From: Fimenecus sp045595185
GTDB lineage: Bacteria > Bacillota > Clostridia > Oscillospirales > Acutalibacteraceae
Assembly (NCBI GenBank): GCA_045595185.1
Contig: JAZNZX010000056.1
Coordinates: forward strand, 1-64,000
Length of the DNA stretch: 64,000 nucleotides
Direction: 5' to 3'
Shown in pieces: positions 33,777-42,490 of this stretch; positions within the stretch are counted from its first letter, which is position 1; every line of letters begins with the position of its first letter. The notes below the pieces were generated by a model, which was given only the letters and a program-made list of their open reading frames with translations, was not told the origin of the DNA and did no database searches. Position numbers and translations under genes: made by a program.

Positions 33777-34907
33777 TTATATTCTTGTATCTAACTTATC
33801 AATATTTTCTTTATAAAACTCATCAAATGTGTCGTTATCAAGTGCATCTCTTATTTTTTTCATAAGATTATTATAAAAATAAAGATTATGCATAACACAA
33901 AGTCGCATTGCCAACATTTCCTGTGCTTTGAATAAATGTCTTATATATGAGCGAGAATGTCTTTGACAAGTTGGGCAATTACATTCAGGGTCAATTGGCA
34001 AATCGTCTTTTTCATATTTTTTGTTATTTATATTGATAATACCTGCATTTGTAAAAAGATGACCGTGTCGAGCGTTTCTGCTTGGCATAACGCAATCGAA
34101 TAGGTCAACTCCTCTTCTGACTGCTTCAAGAATATTTCCGGGAGTACCAACACCCATAAGGTAACGAATTTTATCAGCAGGCATATAAGGTTCAACAGCA
34201 GAAATAATACGATACATATCTTCCTTTGGTTCACCAACAGCAAGACCACCGATTGCATAACCATCAAGGTCAAGTTTGGCAATTTCCTTCATATGCTCAA
34301 TTCTTAAATCTTCAAATGTACAGCCTTGATTAATACCGAAAAGCAACTGATTTTTGTTAATGGTGTCAGGTAACGAATTAAGTCTTTTCATTTCAGCCTT
34401 GCAACGAATAAGCCATCTTGTTGTTCTTTCGCAAGATTGCTTTGAATATTCATATTTAGCAGGGTTTTCAACACATTCATCAAAAGCCATAGCAATTGTA
34501 GAGCCTAAATTTGACTGAATTTGCATACTTTCTTCAGGTCCCATAAATATTTTATGACCATCAATATGTGATGAAAAATATACGCCTTCTTCTTTGATTT
34601 TTCTTAATGCAGAAAGTGAAAACACTTGAAATCCGCCACTATCTGTAAGAATAGGTCCGTTCCAACCTGTAAACTTATGCAAACCACCCATTTCTTTTAC
34701 AAGAGTATCCGTAGGTCTTAAGTGAAGATGATAGGTGTTACACAACTGCACCTGACAATCAATATCCTTTAAATCATAGGCAGAAACACCGCCCTTAATT
34801 GCACCTTGGGTAGCAACATTCATAAAAGCAGGTGTCTGAATCGTACCGTGTACAGTTTCAAATTCACCTCGTCTTGCATTACCGTTTTTCTTAATTAATT
34901 TATACAT
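33777..34907 (-). CDS. tgt: Queuine tRNA-ribosyltransferase
   Basis: Exchanges G34 of GUN-anticodon tRNAs for preQ1 (376 aa). TDSGGFQVFSLSALRK is the substrate-site block with a catalytic Asp. VGEPKEDMYRI and MGVGTPGNILEAVRRGVDLFDCVMPSRNARHG carry the nucleophile region. The zinc site is CNCPTC with a following His. Start ATG 34907 follows AGGAG, 9 bp after queA, so the two queuosine steps are coupled. Confidence 0.97.
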   Translation of the reverse strand: MYKLIKKNGNARRGEFETVHGTIQTPAFMNVATQGAIKGGVSAYDLKDIDCQVQLCNTYHLHLRPTDTLVKEMGGLHKFTGWNGPILTDSGGFQVFSLSALRKIKEEGVYFSSHIDGHKIFMGPEESMQIQSNLGSTIAMAFDECVENPAKYEYSKQSCERTTRWLIRCKAEMKRLNSLPDTINKNQLLFGINQGCTFEDLRIEHMKEIAKLDLDGYAIGGLAVGEPKEDMYRIISAVEPYMPADKIRYLMGVGTPGNILEAVRRGVDLFDCVMPSRNARHGHLFTNAGIININNKKYEKDDLPIDPECNCPTCQRHSRSYIRHLFKAQEMLAMRLCVMHNLYFYNNLMKKIRDALDNDTFDEFYKENIDKLDTRI

Positions 34908-34916
34908 AAAATCTCC

Positions 34917-35945
34917 TTAATAAATAAACATACAATCGCCAAAACTGAAAAATCTGTATTTTTTATCAACTGCTTCTTTATATGCTTCAAGTACTTTTTC
35001 TCTGTTATAAAAAGCTGAAACAAGCATAACAAGAGTACTTTCAGGTAAATGAAAGTTTGTAAGTAATGCATCAACACATTTAAATTGATAGCCCGGATAA
35101 ATAAAAATGTTTGTCCAGTCATCAAACTCTTTCATTTCACCTTGACTTTGCATAACACTTTCAAGTGTACGACAACAAGTTGTACCTACGCCAACAACTC
35201 GACCACCATTTTTCTTTGTTTCTATGATTAAATCAGCAGTCTCTTTTGGAATAGAATAATGTTCTGAATGCATTTCATGGTCTTCAATATTTTCTGCCTT
35301 TACAGGTCTGAATGTACCGATACCCACATGTAATGTAACATAACCGATTTTAATGCCTTTAGCTTCAATTTTAGCCATAATTTCATCAGTAAAATGAAGA
35401 CCTGCAGTAGGTGCTGCAGCAGAACCTAATTCTTTTGAATATACTGTCTGATAACGTTCCTTGTCTTCAAGTTTTTCAGTAATGTAATGAGGTAAAGGCA
35501 TTTCACCGACTTTATCTAATACTTCGTAAATATTTGATGCATTATAATAAAATTCAGCAATTCTGTTACCATTTTCAAGTATTTCTAAAACTTTACAAGA
35601 AAGAATACCATCACCAAAAGAAAACTCAGTATCGACTTTTGCTCTTTTACCTGGCCCTGTTATACATTCCCATTTGTCGTTTCCCAAGTTATTCAAAAGA
35701 AGAAATTCAACGACAGCACCTGTATCTTTTTTGATACCATAAATTCTTGCAGGAAGTACTCTTGTATTATTCAAAATCAAGCAATCACCTGGATTGAGAT
35801 AATCAATAAAATTATAAAAATGCTTATGTTCAATCTTATCATCATTTCGTGATAAAACCATCATTCTTGAATGGTCGCGAGGCTCAATTGGGGTCTGAGC
35901 TATCAATTCTTTAGGTAAATCGTAATAAAAATCAGATTTTTTCAT
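34917..35945 (-). CDS. queA: S-adenosylmethionine:tRNA ribosyltransferase-isomerase
   Basis: Transfers the ribosyl group of SAM to preQ1-tRNA to give epoxyqueuosine (342 aa). It opens MKKSDFYYDLPKELIAQTPIEPRDHSRMM, and later has NNTRVLPARI, AAPTAGLHFT and HLPESTLVMLVSAF. The true start is ATG 35945 with GGAG upstream. The frame stays open further upstream, but that part lies across the divergent lysine riboswitch and is not coding. Confidence 0.96.
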   Translation of the reverse strand: MKKSDFYYDLPKELIAQTPIEPRDHSRMMVLSRNDDKIEHKHFYNFIDYLNPGDCLILNNTRVLPARIYGIKKDTGAVVEFLLLNNLGNDKWECITGPGKRAKVDTEFSFGDGILSCKVLEILENGNRIAEFYYNASNIYEVLDKVGEMPLPHYITEKLEDKERYQTVYSKELGSAAAPTAGLHFTDEIMAKIEAKGIKIGYVTLHVGIGTFRPVKAENIEDHEMHSEHYSIPKETADLIIETKKNGGRVVGVGTTCCRTLESVMQSQGEMKEFDDWTNIFIYPGYQFKCVDALLTNFHLPESTLVMLVSAFYNREKVLEAYKEAVDKKYRFFSFGDCMFIY

Positions 35946-35984
35946 AGGGTTCTCCGTAAAAAATATAGAAAATATTAAAATTAT

Positions 35985-36013
35985 TTGACACAAAGGCTCT
36001 ATAATGGTATAAT
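35985..36013 (+). promoter_or_regulatory. Promoter of the asd-dapA-dapB operon
   Basis: Perfect TTGACA (35985-35990) and TATAAT (36008-36013), 17 bp apart. Confidence 0.85.
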
Positions 36014-36018
36014 ATTTG

Positions 36019-36188
36019 AGCGATTGAGGTGCAATAAAAATCAGTACCGTTTTTGAAACTCCCAAGAGTTTTTGATAAAGCGTGAAAGGGTTTATTGCCG
36101 AAGAAAAACAGGGCTTGGGGTTTGTTTTTCTGGTTGTATTATTAACAGTAATGCAACTGTCATCATAATTGATGGAGTGCTTTCGTAT
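36019..36188 (+). promoter_or_regulatory. Lysine riboswitch (L box)
   Basis: Conserved L-box blocks appear in order: GATTGAGGTGCAA (36022-36034), CAGTACC, GCCGAAG (36098-36104), the TTGTATTATTAACAGTAATGCAACTGTCAT region, and GGAGTGCTTTCG near 36175-36186. It precedes three lysine/diaminopimelate genes, so lysine would switch them off by termination, as known for this class. Confidence 0.88.
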
Positions 36189-36222
36189 TATGACAAATGT
36201 CAGTAATACTTTGTATTTTATT

Positions 36223-36256
36223 CAGTAATGGTGGCAAAATCATTACTGATTTTTTA
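36223..36256 (+). terminator. Terminator of the lysine riboswitch
   Basis: CAGTAATG (36223-36230) pairs with CATTACTG (36241-36248), followed by ATTTTTTAT. An upstream copy of CAGTAAT at 36201-36207 could form the competing antiterminator. Confidence 0.82.
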
Positions 36257-36296
36257 TAACGAATGATATAATATCATTATTTGGAGGTAATTTCAA

Positions 36297-37376
36297 GTGA
36301 AAAAGTATAATGTAGGTGTAATCGGTGCTACAGGTATGGTTGGTCAGCGTTTTATGACTCTTTTGGATAACCATCCTTGGTTCGATGTTAAGGTATTGGC
36401 TGCAAGCCCTCGTTCAGCAGGTAAAAAATATTCAGATGCTGTAGGTGCTAAATGGTGCATGGATGTAGAAATTCCTGAAGCAATGAAAGACATTGTTGTT
36501 ATGGATGCTACTGCAGATATTGAAAAAATTGCTTCACAGGTTGATTTCGTATTCTGTGCTGTTGATATGAAGAAAGATGAAATTAAGGCTCTTGAAGAAG
36601 CATATGCTAAGGCTGAATGTCCTGTTATTTCAAACAATAGTGCTCACAGACATACTCCTGATGTTCCTATGATTGTTCCTGAACTTAATCCTGAACACGC
36701 AGAAATTATTCCTGCACAGAGAAAGAGACTTGGCACAAAGCGTGGTTTTATTGCAGTTAAATCAAACTGTTCACTTCAGAGCTACGTTCCTGCCCTCTTC
36801 CCTCTTTCAAAGTTTGGTATTAAAGATGTTCTTGTTTGCACATATCAGGCAATTTCAGGTGCAGGTAAAACATTCCAGACATGGCCTGAAATGGTTGACA
36901 ATGTAATCCCATATATCGGTGGCGAAGAAGAAAAGAGTGAAAAAGAACCACTTAAAATTTGGGGTAAGGTTGAAGGCGATGAAATCGTTCCTGCTTCATC
37001 ACCTAACTTTACAGCACAGTGTATTCGTGTTCCTGTTTCAAACGGTCATATGGGTGCTGTGTTCGTAAGATTTGAGAATAAACCAAGCAAAGAAGAAATA
37101 TTAAATATATGGAAAGACTTTGCAGGTCGTGCACAGGAATTAGAACTTCCACACGCTCCAAAGCAGTTCCTTAACTATTTTGAAGAAGACAATATGCCAC
37201 AGACAAAGATGCATCGCGACCTTGAAGGTGGTATGGCTATTTCAGTTGGTCGTCTTCGTGAAGATACACAGTACGATTATAAATTTGTTTGTCTTTCACA
37301 CAACACACTTCGTGGTGCTGCAGGCGGTGCTGTTCTTATGGCAGAGCTTCTTTGTGCAGAAGGTTATATGGACTAA
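36297..37376 (+). CDS. asd: Aspartate-semialdehyde dehydrogenase
   Basis: Reduces aspartyl phosphate to the semialdehyde at the branch to lysine, threonine and methionine (359 aa). The NADP loop is VGVIGATGMVGQRFM, and the catalytic Cys is in SNCSLQSYVPALFP. QAISGAGKT and SNGHMGAV follow, and it looks like the archaeal/fungal-type subclass. GTG 36297 is the start, with GGAGGT upstream. First gene after the lysine riboswitch. Confidence 0.96.
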   Translation: MKKYNVGVIGATGMVGQRFMTLLDNHPWFDVKVLAASPRSAGKKYSDAVGAKWCMDVEIPEAMKDIVVMDATADIEKIASQVDFVFCAVDMKKDEIKALEEAYAKAECPVISNNSAHRHTPDVPMIVPELNPEHAEIIPAQRKRLGTKRGFIAVKSNCSLQSYVPALFPLSKFGIKDVLVCTYQAISGAGKTFQTWPEMVDNVIPYIGGEEEKSEKEPLKIWGKVEGDEIVPASSPNFTAQCIRVPVSNGHMGAVFVRFENKPSKEEILNIWKDFAGRAQELELPHAPKQFLNYFEEDNMPQTKMHRDLEGGMAISVGRLREDTQYDYKFVCLSHNTLRGAAGGAVLMAELLCAEGYMD

Positions 37377-37396
37377 TATCTTAAGGAGAAATCATT

Positions 37397-38287
37397 ATGA
37401 GTAACAATCCTATTTTTACAGGCTGTGGTGTTGCGATTGTAACACCATTCAATGAAGATACAAGTGTTAACTACAAGTCACTTGAAAATCTTTTGGAATT
37501 TCATATTGCAAACGGTACTGATTCAATCGTTATTTGTGGTACAACCGGTGAAAGTGCAACACTTACTCCAAAAGAACATTCAGATGTAATTAAATTCACT
37601 TGTGATGTGGTTAATCACAGAATCCCTGTTATTGCAGGTACAGGTAGTAACGAAACAGCATACGCTATTGAGCTTTCTAATGACGCTGAAAAGGCTGGTG
37701 CTGATGCAATGCTTGTTGTTACACCATATTACAATAAGTGTTCACAGCGTGGTCTTGTAAAGCATTATAACGCTATTGCTGACAACACATCAAAACCAAT
37801 TATTATTTATAATGTTCCAAGCAGAACAGGTGTTAATGTTCTTCCGTCAACATATGCTGAACTTTGTGAACACAAGAACATTATTGCTACAAAGGAAGCG
37901 AGCGGTAATATTTCACAGATTGCTGAAACAATTGCACTTTGCGGTGATAAGCTTGATGTTTATTCAGGTAACGATGACCAGATAGTTCCACTTATGTCTT
38001 TAGGTGGTAAAGGTGTTATTTCAGTTCTTTCAAATATCTGTCCAAAGCTTGCACACGATATTCCAACTCTTTATCTTGAAGGTAAAGTTAAAGAAAGTGC
38101 TGAACTTCAGCTTAAATACCTTGACCTTATAAATGCAATGTTTATGGATGTTAACCCAATTCCTGTAAAGGTTGCTATGCAGATGATGGGCTTCGATGTT
38201 GGTCCACTCCGTATGCCACTTTGTGAAATGGATGACGCTAAAACAGCAAAACTTGAATCAATACTAAGAAAGTATAATTTAATCTAA
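37397..38287 (+). CDS. dapA: 4-hydroxy-tetrahydrodipicolinate synthase
   Basis: Condenses pyruvate with aspartate semialdehyde (296 aa TIM barrel). GTTGESATL is the dicarboxylate loop, and VVTPYYNKCSQRGLVKHY has the proton-relay Tyr. IYNVPSRTGVN and IIATKEASGN follow, the latter with the Schiff-base Lys. AGGAG precedes ATG 37397. In spore formers this pathway also feeds dipicolinic acid. Confidence 0.97.
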   Translation: MSNNPIFTGCGVAIVTPFNEDTSVNYKSLENLLEFHIANGTDSIVICGTTGESATLTPKEHSDVIKFTCDVVNHRIPVIAGTGSNETAYAIELSNDAEKAGADAMLVVTPYYNKCSQRGLVKHYNAIADNTSKPIIIYNVPSRTGVNVLPSTYAELCEHKNIIATKEASGNISQIAETIALCGDKLDVYSGNDDQIVPLMSLGGKGVISVLSNICPKLAHDIPTLYLEGKVKESAELQLKYLDLINAMFMDVNPIPVKVAMQMMGFDVGPLRMPLCEMDDAKTAKLESILRKYNLI

Positions 38288-38308
38288 CTATTTACTGGAC
38301 GTGAAAAA

Positions 38309-39064
38309 ATGACAAGGATTATTTTAAGTGGTGCTTTAGGCAAAATGGGAAAGCAGATTTCTGCTTGTGTATCAAACAGAAATGATTGTGAAATCGTTTG
38401 TGGTGTTGACATAGCAAATGAAGAATGTACCTTCCCTGTTTTCAAATCATTTAATGAAATTGATATTGATGCTGATGTGATTATTGACTTTTCACATCCA
38501 TCTGTTCTTAATGATTTACTTAAGTTTGCAAAAGAAAAGAAAATCCCTGCTGTAATTTCAACAACAGGACTTAATGAAGAACAAATTGAAGATATTAAAA
38601 AAGCTTCAAATGATGTTCCCCTTTTCTTCTCTGCAAATATGTCTGTTGGTGTAAGTTTGGTATCTGAGCTTGCTAAAAAGGCAGCTAAAGTACTTCAGGG
38701 AAGCTTTGATATTGAAATTGTTGAAGCACATCATAATCAAAAAATTGACGCACCAAGTGGAACTGCATTGATGCTTGCTGATTCAATTTCAGAGGCACTT
38801 GATGAAAAGCCAATTTATGAATTCGACCGTCATTCAAAGAGAATGAAGCGAACAAAGAATGAAATTGGTATTCATGCTGTTCGTGGTGGCACAATCGTTG
38901 GTGAACACGAAATTATCTTTGCAGGTCCTGACGAAGTAATTAAGATTTCACATTCAGCATATTCAAAGCAGTTATTTGCAAACGGTTCAGTTAATGCAGG
39001 ATTGTTCCTTGTAGGTAAAGAACCGGGATTTTACTCAATGAAAGATTTAGTAAACGAATCTTAA
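38309..39064 (+). CDS. dapB: 4-hydroxy-tetrahydrodipicolinate reductase
   Basis: Reduces the DapA product to tetrahydrodipicolinate (251 aa). The nucleotide loop is LSGALGKMGKQIS. VIIDFSHPS, STTGLNEEQ and the catalytic EAHHNQKIDAPSGTALMLA block are present, and RGGTIVGEHEI is near the C-terminus. Last gene of the lysine-riboswitch operon, followed by a strong terminator. Confidence 0.97.
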   Translation: MTRIILSGALGKMGKQISACVSNRNDCEIVCGVDIANEECTFPVFKSFNEIDIDADVIIDFSHPSVLNDLLKFAKEKKIPAVISTTGLNEEQIEDIKKASNDVPLFFSANMSVGVSLVSELAKKAAKVLQGSFDIEIVEAHHNQKIDAPSGTALMLADSISEALDEKPIYEFDRHSKRMKRTKNEIGIHAVRGGTIVGEHEIIFAGPDEVIKISHSAYSKQLFANGSVNAGLFLVGKEPGFYSMKDLVNES

Positions 39065-39080
39065 ATCAATATATAAATTT

Positions 39081-39115
39081 AGGCTTACTGAAATTAATCA
39101 GTAAGCCTTTTATTA
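39081..39115. terminator. Terminator between dapB and the convergent LRR gene
   Basis: AGGCTTACTG (39081-39090) pairs with CAGTAAGCCT (39099-39108), followed by TTTATTAT on the plus strand and an AT-rich run on the minus strand. It probably serves both genes. Confidence 0.88.
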
Positions 39116-39120
39116 TACAC

Positions 39121-40467
39121 TTATGAGAAAATATTGATAATATATTTGACGATTAATTTTATAAAACTAAATATTGTGCTGAATATACCATTGTTTTCAG
39201 TAAGCTGTTCATCGCAGTTATCACAATAACCATCACCGTCATTGTCTGCGTGTCCTGTTGCTTCTATAACAATTAATTCGCGACTTATTTCTTCACCACA
39301 ATCTGCACAATAAATGAATTCATATATACTGCCATTTTCTGTGCAAGTTGCATTAGCAGGCCATTGTTGAACAGGTTCTGCAGGCGTATGCCCTGTTGCA
39401 TCAACATAATCATCAACATAACTGTCACCACATTCACAAGCATATGTTGTATAACCTTGTTCTGTACAAGTAGGTGCTGTTATTAATGAATTGTATCTAT
39501 GAATATGATAGTTATAATGAATTGTTGCATTTTCAAGTGGTACATTATAACTGTTATTAATCAGCACATCAGAACCGCCTACATTGATTGTATCTCCCAT
39601 TATTATATTATTCCATTCTTCCTCCGTGCCTAAATAATAAACATCAGTAAGGTTGATACAATATCCCAATGCATATGAGCCGATTTGTAATACACTATCA
39701 GGTATTACTATACTTTCAAGGTTTACAAACATAGCAAATGCGTTTTTGCCAATTGAAGTTATTCCATCTGAGATGACAACTTTTTTTATTTCGAATTCAT
39801 AATCTTCCCAAGGTCTCCAACCATCGAATCTTTCTGGTGCATTAAATAAACCACCATCACCTAAAAAGCCTTCCATCTTACCAGTGCCAGAAAATGTTAA
39901 GGTAAATGTAGAGGCATCAAACGTCCAAGTAAGATTATCACCACAAGTACCGGAATCTGAAACAGGAACATAATCATCTTTGAAATAAAACTTTTCACTA
40001 TTGTATAAGTCGGCATTGCCATATCCAATGTTGATATTATTCCAGTCTTCTTCAGAACCTAAATAATTAATTGCCATAAGGCCATCCCATGAATAAAATG
40101 CCTCATCTTCTATACGAGTTATACTTGAGGGTATTGTTACAAAAAATAGATATCTAAAATTATAAAATGCTTTTTCGGATATAGTTGTTACTCCTTCATT
40201 GATTATGATATTTTTTATTTTTGATGTGTATGACCACCATGGACGGTCATCCTTCTCATCATTAGAAGCATTAAAATAACAATCATAACGATACATTTCA
40301 CCTGTGCCTGAAATTGTCAATGTACCTTTGTCTTCGTCAAACACCCATGTAAGATTGTCACCACAAGTTCCTGATATTGGTGTTTCGGCACTTGCTGTAA
40401 TTGGGATAATGGATATTACCATTAGAATTGCGAGGACGATTGCTAAAATTTTGTTTGTTTTTTTCAT
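39121..40467 (-). CDS. Secreted BspA-type leucine-rich-repeat protein
   Basis: A 448-aa protein with a clear signal peptide (about 1-27, cleavage near ASA-E). Two similar modules follow, each opening with GTCGDNLTW, then an Asp-rich turn, TLT and SGTGxM. Each module continues into LRR_5 repeats such as KAFYNFRYLFFVTIPSSITRIEDEAF. A Cys-rich region (about 330-425) has CTEQGYTTYACECG, CTENG...YCADCG and an Asp-rich DNDGDGYCDNCD turn. The C-terminal end is hydrophobic (IFSFIKLIVKYIINIF), perhaps for membrane or wall retention. Such proteins of gut clostridia are surface adhesin-like, but ligands are unknown. Confidence 0.85.
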   Translation of the reverse strand: MKKTNKILAIVLAILMVISIIPITASAETPISGTCGDNLTWVFDEDKGTLTISGTGEMYRYDCYFNASNDEKDDRPWWSYTSKIKNIIINEGVTTISEKAFYNFRYLFFVTIPSSITRIEDEAFYSWDGLMAINYLGSEEDWNNINIGYGNADLYNSEKFYFKDDYVPVSDSGTCGDNLTWTFDASTFTLTFSGTGKMEGFLGDGGLFNAPERFDGWRPWEDYEFEIKKVVISDGITSIGKNAFAMFVNLESIVIPDSVLQIGSYALGYCINLTDVYYLGTEEEWNNIIMGDTINVGGSDVLINNSYNVPLENATIHYNYHIHRYNSLITAPTCTEQGYTTYACECGDSYVDDYVDATGHTPAEPVQQWPANATCTENGSIYEFIYCADCGEEISRELIVIEATGHADNDGDGYCDNCDEQLTENNGIFSTIFSFIKLIVKYIINIFS

Positions 40468-40649
40468 AATAATTTTTCCTCCTTTTTATATAAAATATTG
40501 CATTTTCTCATTTGTAGTATATTATATTTTTTTAATAATTACAATAGGAAATGCACAATTGCAAACTTTTTATGCAAAATTACAAGAAATTTTATAAAAA
40601 AATTCTTGGCAACGAAAATATATTCATTATCGCATAACAATCTCCCCTA

Positions 40650-40683
40650 AAAATAAAAAGTGCGTCAACCGAAGCCAACGCAC
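40650..40683 (-). terminator. Terminator of the small RNA candidate
   Basis: On the minus strand GTGCGTTGGC, TTCG, GTTGACGCAC forms a 10-bp stem (plus 40660-40683) with a UUCG tetraloop and three G-U pairs, then TTTTTATTTTTA. Confidence 0.85.
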
Positions 40684-40836
40684 CGAAAAACACATAGCTC
40701 CAACTGTCGCCAAACAAAATTTTACATTCCTACCTGAGCAAAGTATGCAAAACAGAGCATCTGCATTTTTACCTATATAAAGATAAAAATACCTTGCCCA
40801 CTGGTAAGAAAAATTATTATAAAATTTTGTTTGGCA
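40650..40836 (-). ncRNA. Structured small RNA candidate, 6S-like
   Basis: On the minus strand a transcript of about 185 bases would begin within a perfect 16-bp closing stem (plus 40820-40835 with 40709-40724). Inside are unpaired flanks and further helices: the TTACC/GGTAG region, GCAA with TTGC, and GTATTTTTA with TAAAAATGC near the apex. It ends in a terminator with a C(UUCG)G tetraloop. An elongated hairpin with internal bulges, starting at its transcription start, resembles 6S RNA, but I cannot confirm the family. Confidence 0.55.
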
Positions 40837-40841
40837 AATTT

Positions 40842-40870
40842 AGTTTACCACCAAAATCAAAAAAATGCAA
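40842..40870 (-). promoter_or_regulatory. Promoter of the small RNA candidate
   Basis: On the minus strand TTGCAT (plus 40865-40870) and TAAACT (plus 40842-40847), 17 bp apart. The predicted start, near 40835, is the first base of the closing stem. Confidence 0.45.
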
Positions 40871-40886
40871 CTAATATTTAAAAACG

Positions 40887-40959
40887 CGTAGAGACAGAAC
40901 TCCCATTCTGTCCGTAATAATTATCTTACCACGGAAAAACAAGGATGTCTGTCCCTACG
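40887..40959. repeat. Palindromic multi-arm repeat element after tyrS
   Basis: CGTAGAGACAG (40887-40897) and CTGTCCCTACG (40949-40959) are terminal inverted repeats with one mismatch. GACAGAA (40893-40899) also pairs with TTCTGTC (40906-40912). GTAA/TTAC and CCG/CGG helices lie between. On the minus strand the element ends GCGTTTTT, so it may also terminate tyrS. It looks like a dispersed extragenic palindrome. Confidence 0.55.
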
Positions 40960-40985
40960 ATTATTTATATTATACTGTATTAAAA

Positions 40986-42212
40986 TCAAGCTAAAATTGC
41001 CTTATAGAAGACTTTTTTGCCTTTCTTGATGATTACATATCCTTTTTCAAAATCAGCCTTCCCGAGTGCTTTGAATGGTTCTGTTACCTTTTCATCATCA
41101 ACAGATACGCCACCTTGTTCGATAAGACGTCTGCACTCACCTTTTGACTTTGCAATACCTGCTTTAATCATAATATCAGCAACAAGTACGCTATCATCGT
41201 TAAAATCGTCTGCAGTGAGTTCTACTGTTGGCATATTCTCTGTATTACCCTTACCTGAGAAAAGTGCTCTTGCGCCTTCCTGAGCCTTTGTAGCCTCTTC
41301 TTCACCGTGAACAAGCTTTGTAAGTTCAAATGCAAGAATTTCTTTTGCAGTATTTAACTGACTGCCTTCCCATGAATCCATTTTTTCAATTTCTTCCATA
41401 GGTAAGAATGTAAGCATACTAATACACTTGAGAACATCAGCGTCGTCAACGTTTCTCCAGTACTGATAGAAATCAAATGGTGATGTCTTTTCAGGGTCAA
41501 GCCAAACTGCACCTGACTGTGTTTTACCCATCTTCTTGCCTTCTGAATTAAGAAGAAGTGTAATTGTCATAGCGTGAGCATCTTTGCCGAGTTTTCTACG
41601 GATAAGTTCAGTACCACCAAGCATATTACTCCACTGGTCGTCACCACCGAACTGCATATTACATCCGTATTTCTGGAAAAGCTCATAGAAGTCATAGCTC
41701 TGCATAATCATATAGTTGAATTCAAGGAATGAAAGACCTTTTTCCATTCTCTGTTTGTAACATTCAGCAGCCAACATTCTGTTAACGCTGAAACAAGCAC
41801 CAACTTCACGAAGCACATCAACATAGTTAAGTTCAAGAAGCCAGTCAGCATTATTAACCATAAGTGCTTTACCTTCAGAGAAGTCAATAAAACGGCTCAT
41901 CTGCTTTTTAAAGCAATCGCAGTTGTGCTGAATAGTTTCTTTTGTCATCATCTGACGCATATCGCTTCTGCCTGATGGGTCACCAATCATAGCAGTACCG
42001 CCACCGATAAGTGCGATTGGCTTATTACCTGCCATCTGTAATCTCTTCATAAGGCAAAGTGCCATAAAGTGACCAACGTGCAAGCTGTCAGCAGTAGGGT
42101 CAAAACCGATATAGAAAACTGCCTTACCTTCATTTACAAGATTTTTGATTTCGTCTTCATTTGTTACTTGGGCTATAAGTCCACGAGCAACGAGTTCTTC
42201 ATAAACTTTCAT
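40986..42212 (-). CDS. tyrS: Tyrosyl-tRNA synthetase
   Basis: Charges tRNA-Tyr (408 aa; class I). FYIGFDPTADSLHVGHFMAL contains the HIGH-type motif (HVGH). GGDDQWSNMLGG is the tyrosine-site block, KKMGKTQSGAVW is the KMSKS-type loop, and a C-terminal S4 RNA-binding domain follows (GECRRLIEQGGVSVDD). ATG 42212 has GGAGGT upstream; frames extending further upstream enter the T-box leader. The gene is controlled by that T-box. Confidence 0.97.
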   Translation of the reverse strand: MKVYEELVARGLIAQVTNEDEIKNLVNEGKAVFYIGFDPTADSLHVGHFMALCLMKRLQMAGNKPIALIGGGTAMIGDPSGRSDMRQMMTKETIQHNCDCFKKQMSRFIDFSEGKALMVNNADWLLELNYVDVLREVGACFSVNRMLAAECYKQRMEKGLSFLEFNYMIMQSYDFYELFQKYGCNMQFGGDDQWSNMLGGTELIRRKLGKDAHAMTITLLLNSEGKKMGKTQSGAVWLDPEKTSPFDFYQYWRNVDDADVLKCISMLTFLPMEEIEKMDSWEGSQLNTAKEILAFELTKLVHGEEEATKAQEGARALFSGKGNTENMPTVELTADDFNDDSVLVADIMIKAGIAKSKGECRRLIEQGGVSVDDEKVTEPFKALGKADFEKGYVIIKKGKKVFYKAILA

Positions 42213-42484
42213 AATTACCTCCAAAAAAATTAAAAAGTCCCCTGCAAAAGCAGAGGACGAAAAATTTCGTGTTACCACCTCAGTTTACTGTTACCTCACG
42301 ATAAACAGCCTTAACGAGTAACTGACATTACTCCGTACTGTAACGGGTACAACCGGCACTTCCTACTACCATTTCAAAAGTGCAACTCCACGATGTATTT
42401 CATAAGCATTACGTATGTCCTTACACCAACCGAACACTCTCTGTAACTGTAAAAATCTTATTACTTCTTCGCTTCAAAGTCATT
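42213..42484 (-). promoter_or_regulatory. Tyrosine T-box riboswitch leader of tyrS
   Basis: The T-box core, minus-strand GAGGTGGTAACACG, is at plus 42268-42281, and stem I has the AGAGAG GA motif upstream. The specifier loop reads GAAATACATC, so the specifier codon is TAC (plus 42395-42397), Tyr. The leader fills the 307-base gap between recN and tyrS. Uncharged tRNA-Tyr would stabilise the antiterminator and allow expression. Confidence 0.93.
42223..42258 (-). terminator. Terminator of the tyrS T-box
   Basis: GTCCTCTGC and GCAGGGGAC (plus 42250-42258 and 42237-42245) form a 9-bp stem around TTTT with one G-U pair. TTTTTAATTTTTTT follows on the minus strand. Confidence 0.9.
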
Positions 42485-42490
42485 GAGAAT

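Larger units (their letters stand above)
40468..40985. other. Intergenic region between tyrS and the LRR gene
   Basis: About 518 bases without a protein gene. It holds a palindromic element (40887-40959), a minus-strand promoter (40842-40870), and a structured small RNA candidate with its own terminator (about 40650-40836). The rest, 40468-40640, is an AT-rich 5' region of the LRR gene with AAGGAGG before its start and no other structure I can support. Confidence 0.6.

Noticed and set aside
35946..36065. Forty extra N-terminal residues for QueA
   Set aside because: They read through the antisense of the lysine riboswitch and promoter, and the conserved start is MKKSDFYYDLP at 35945.
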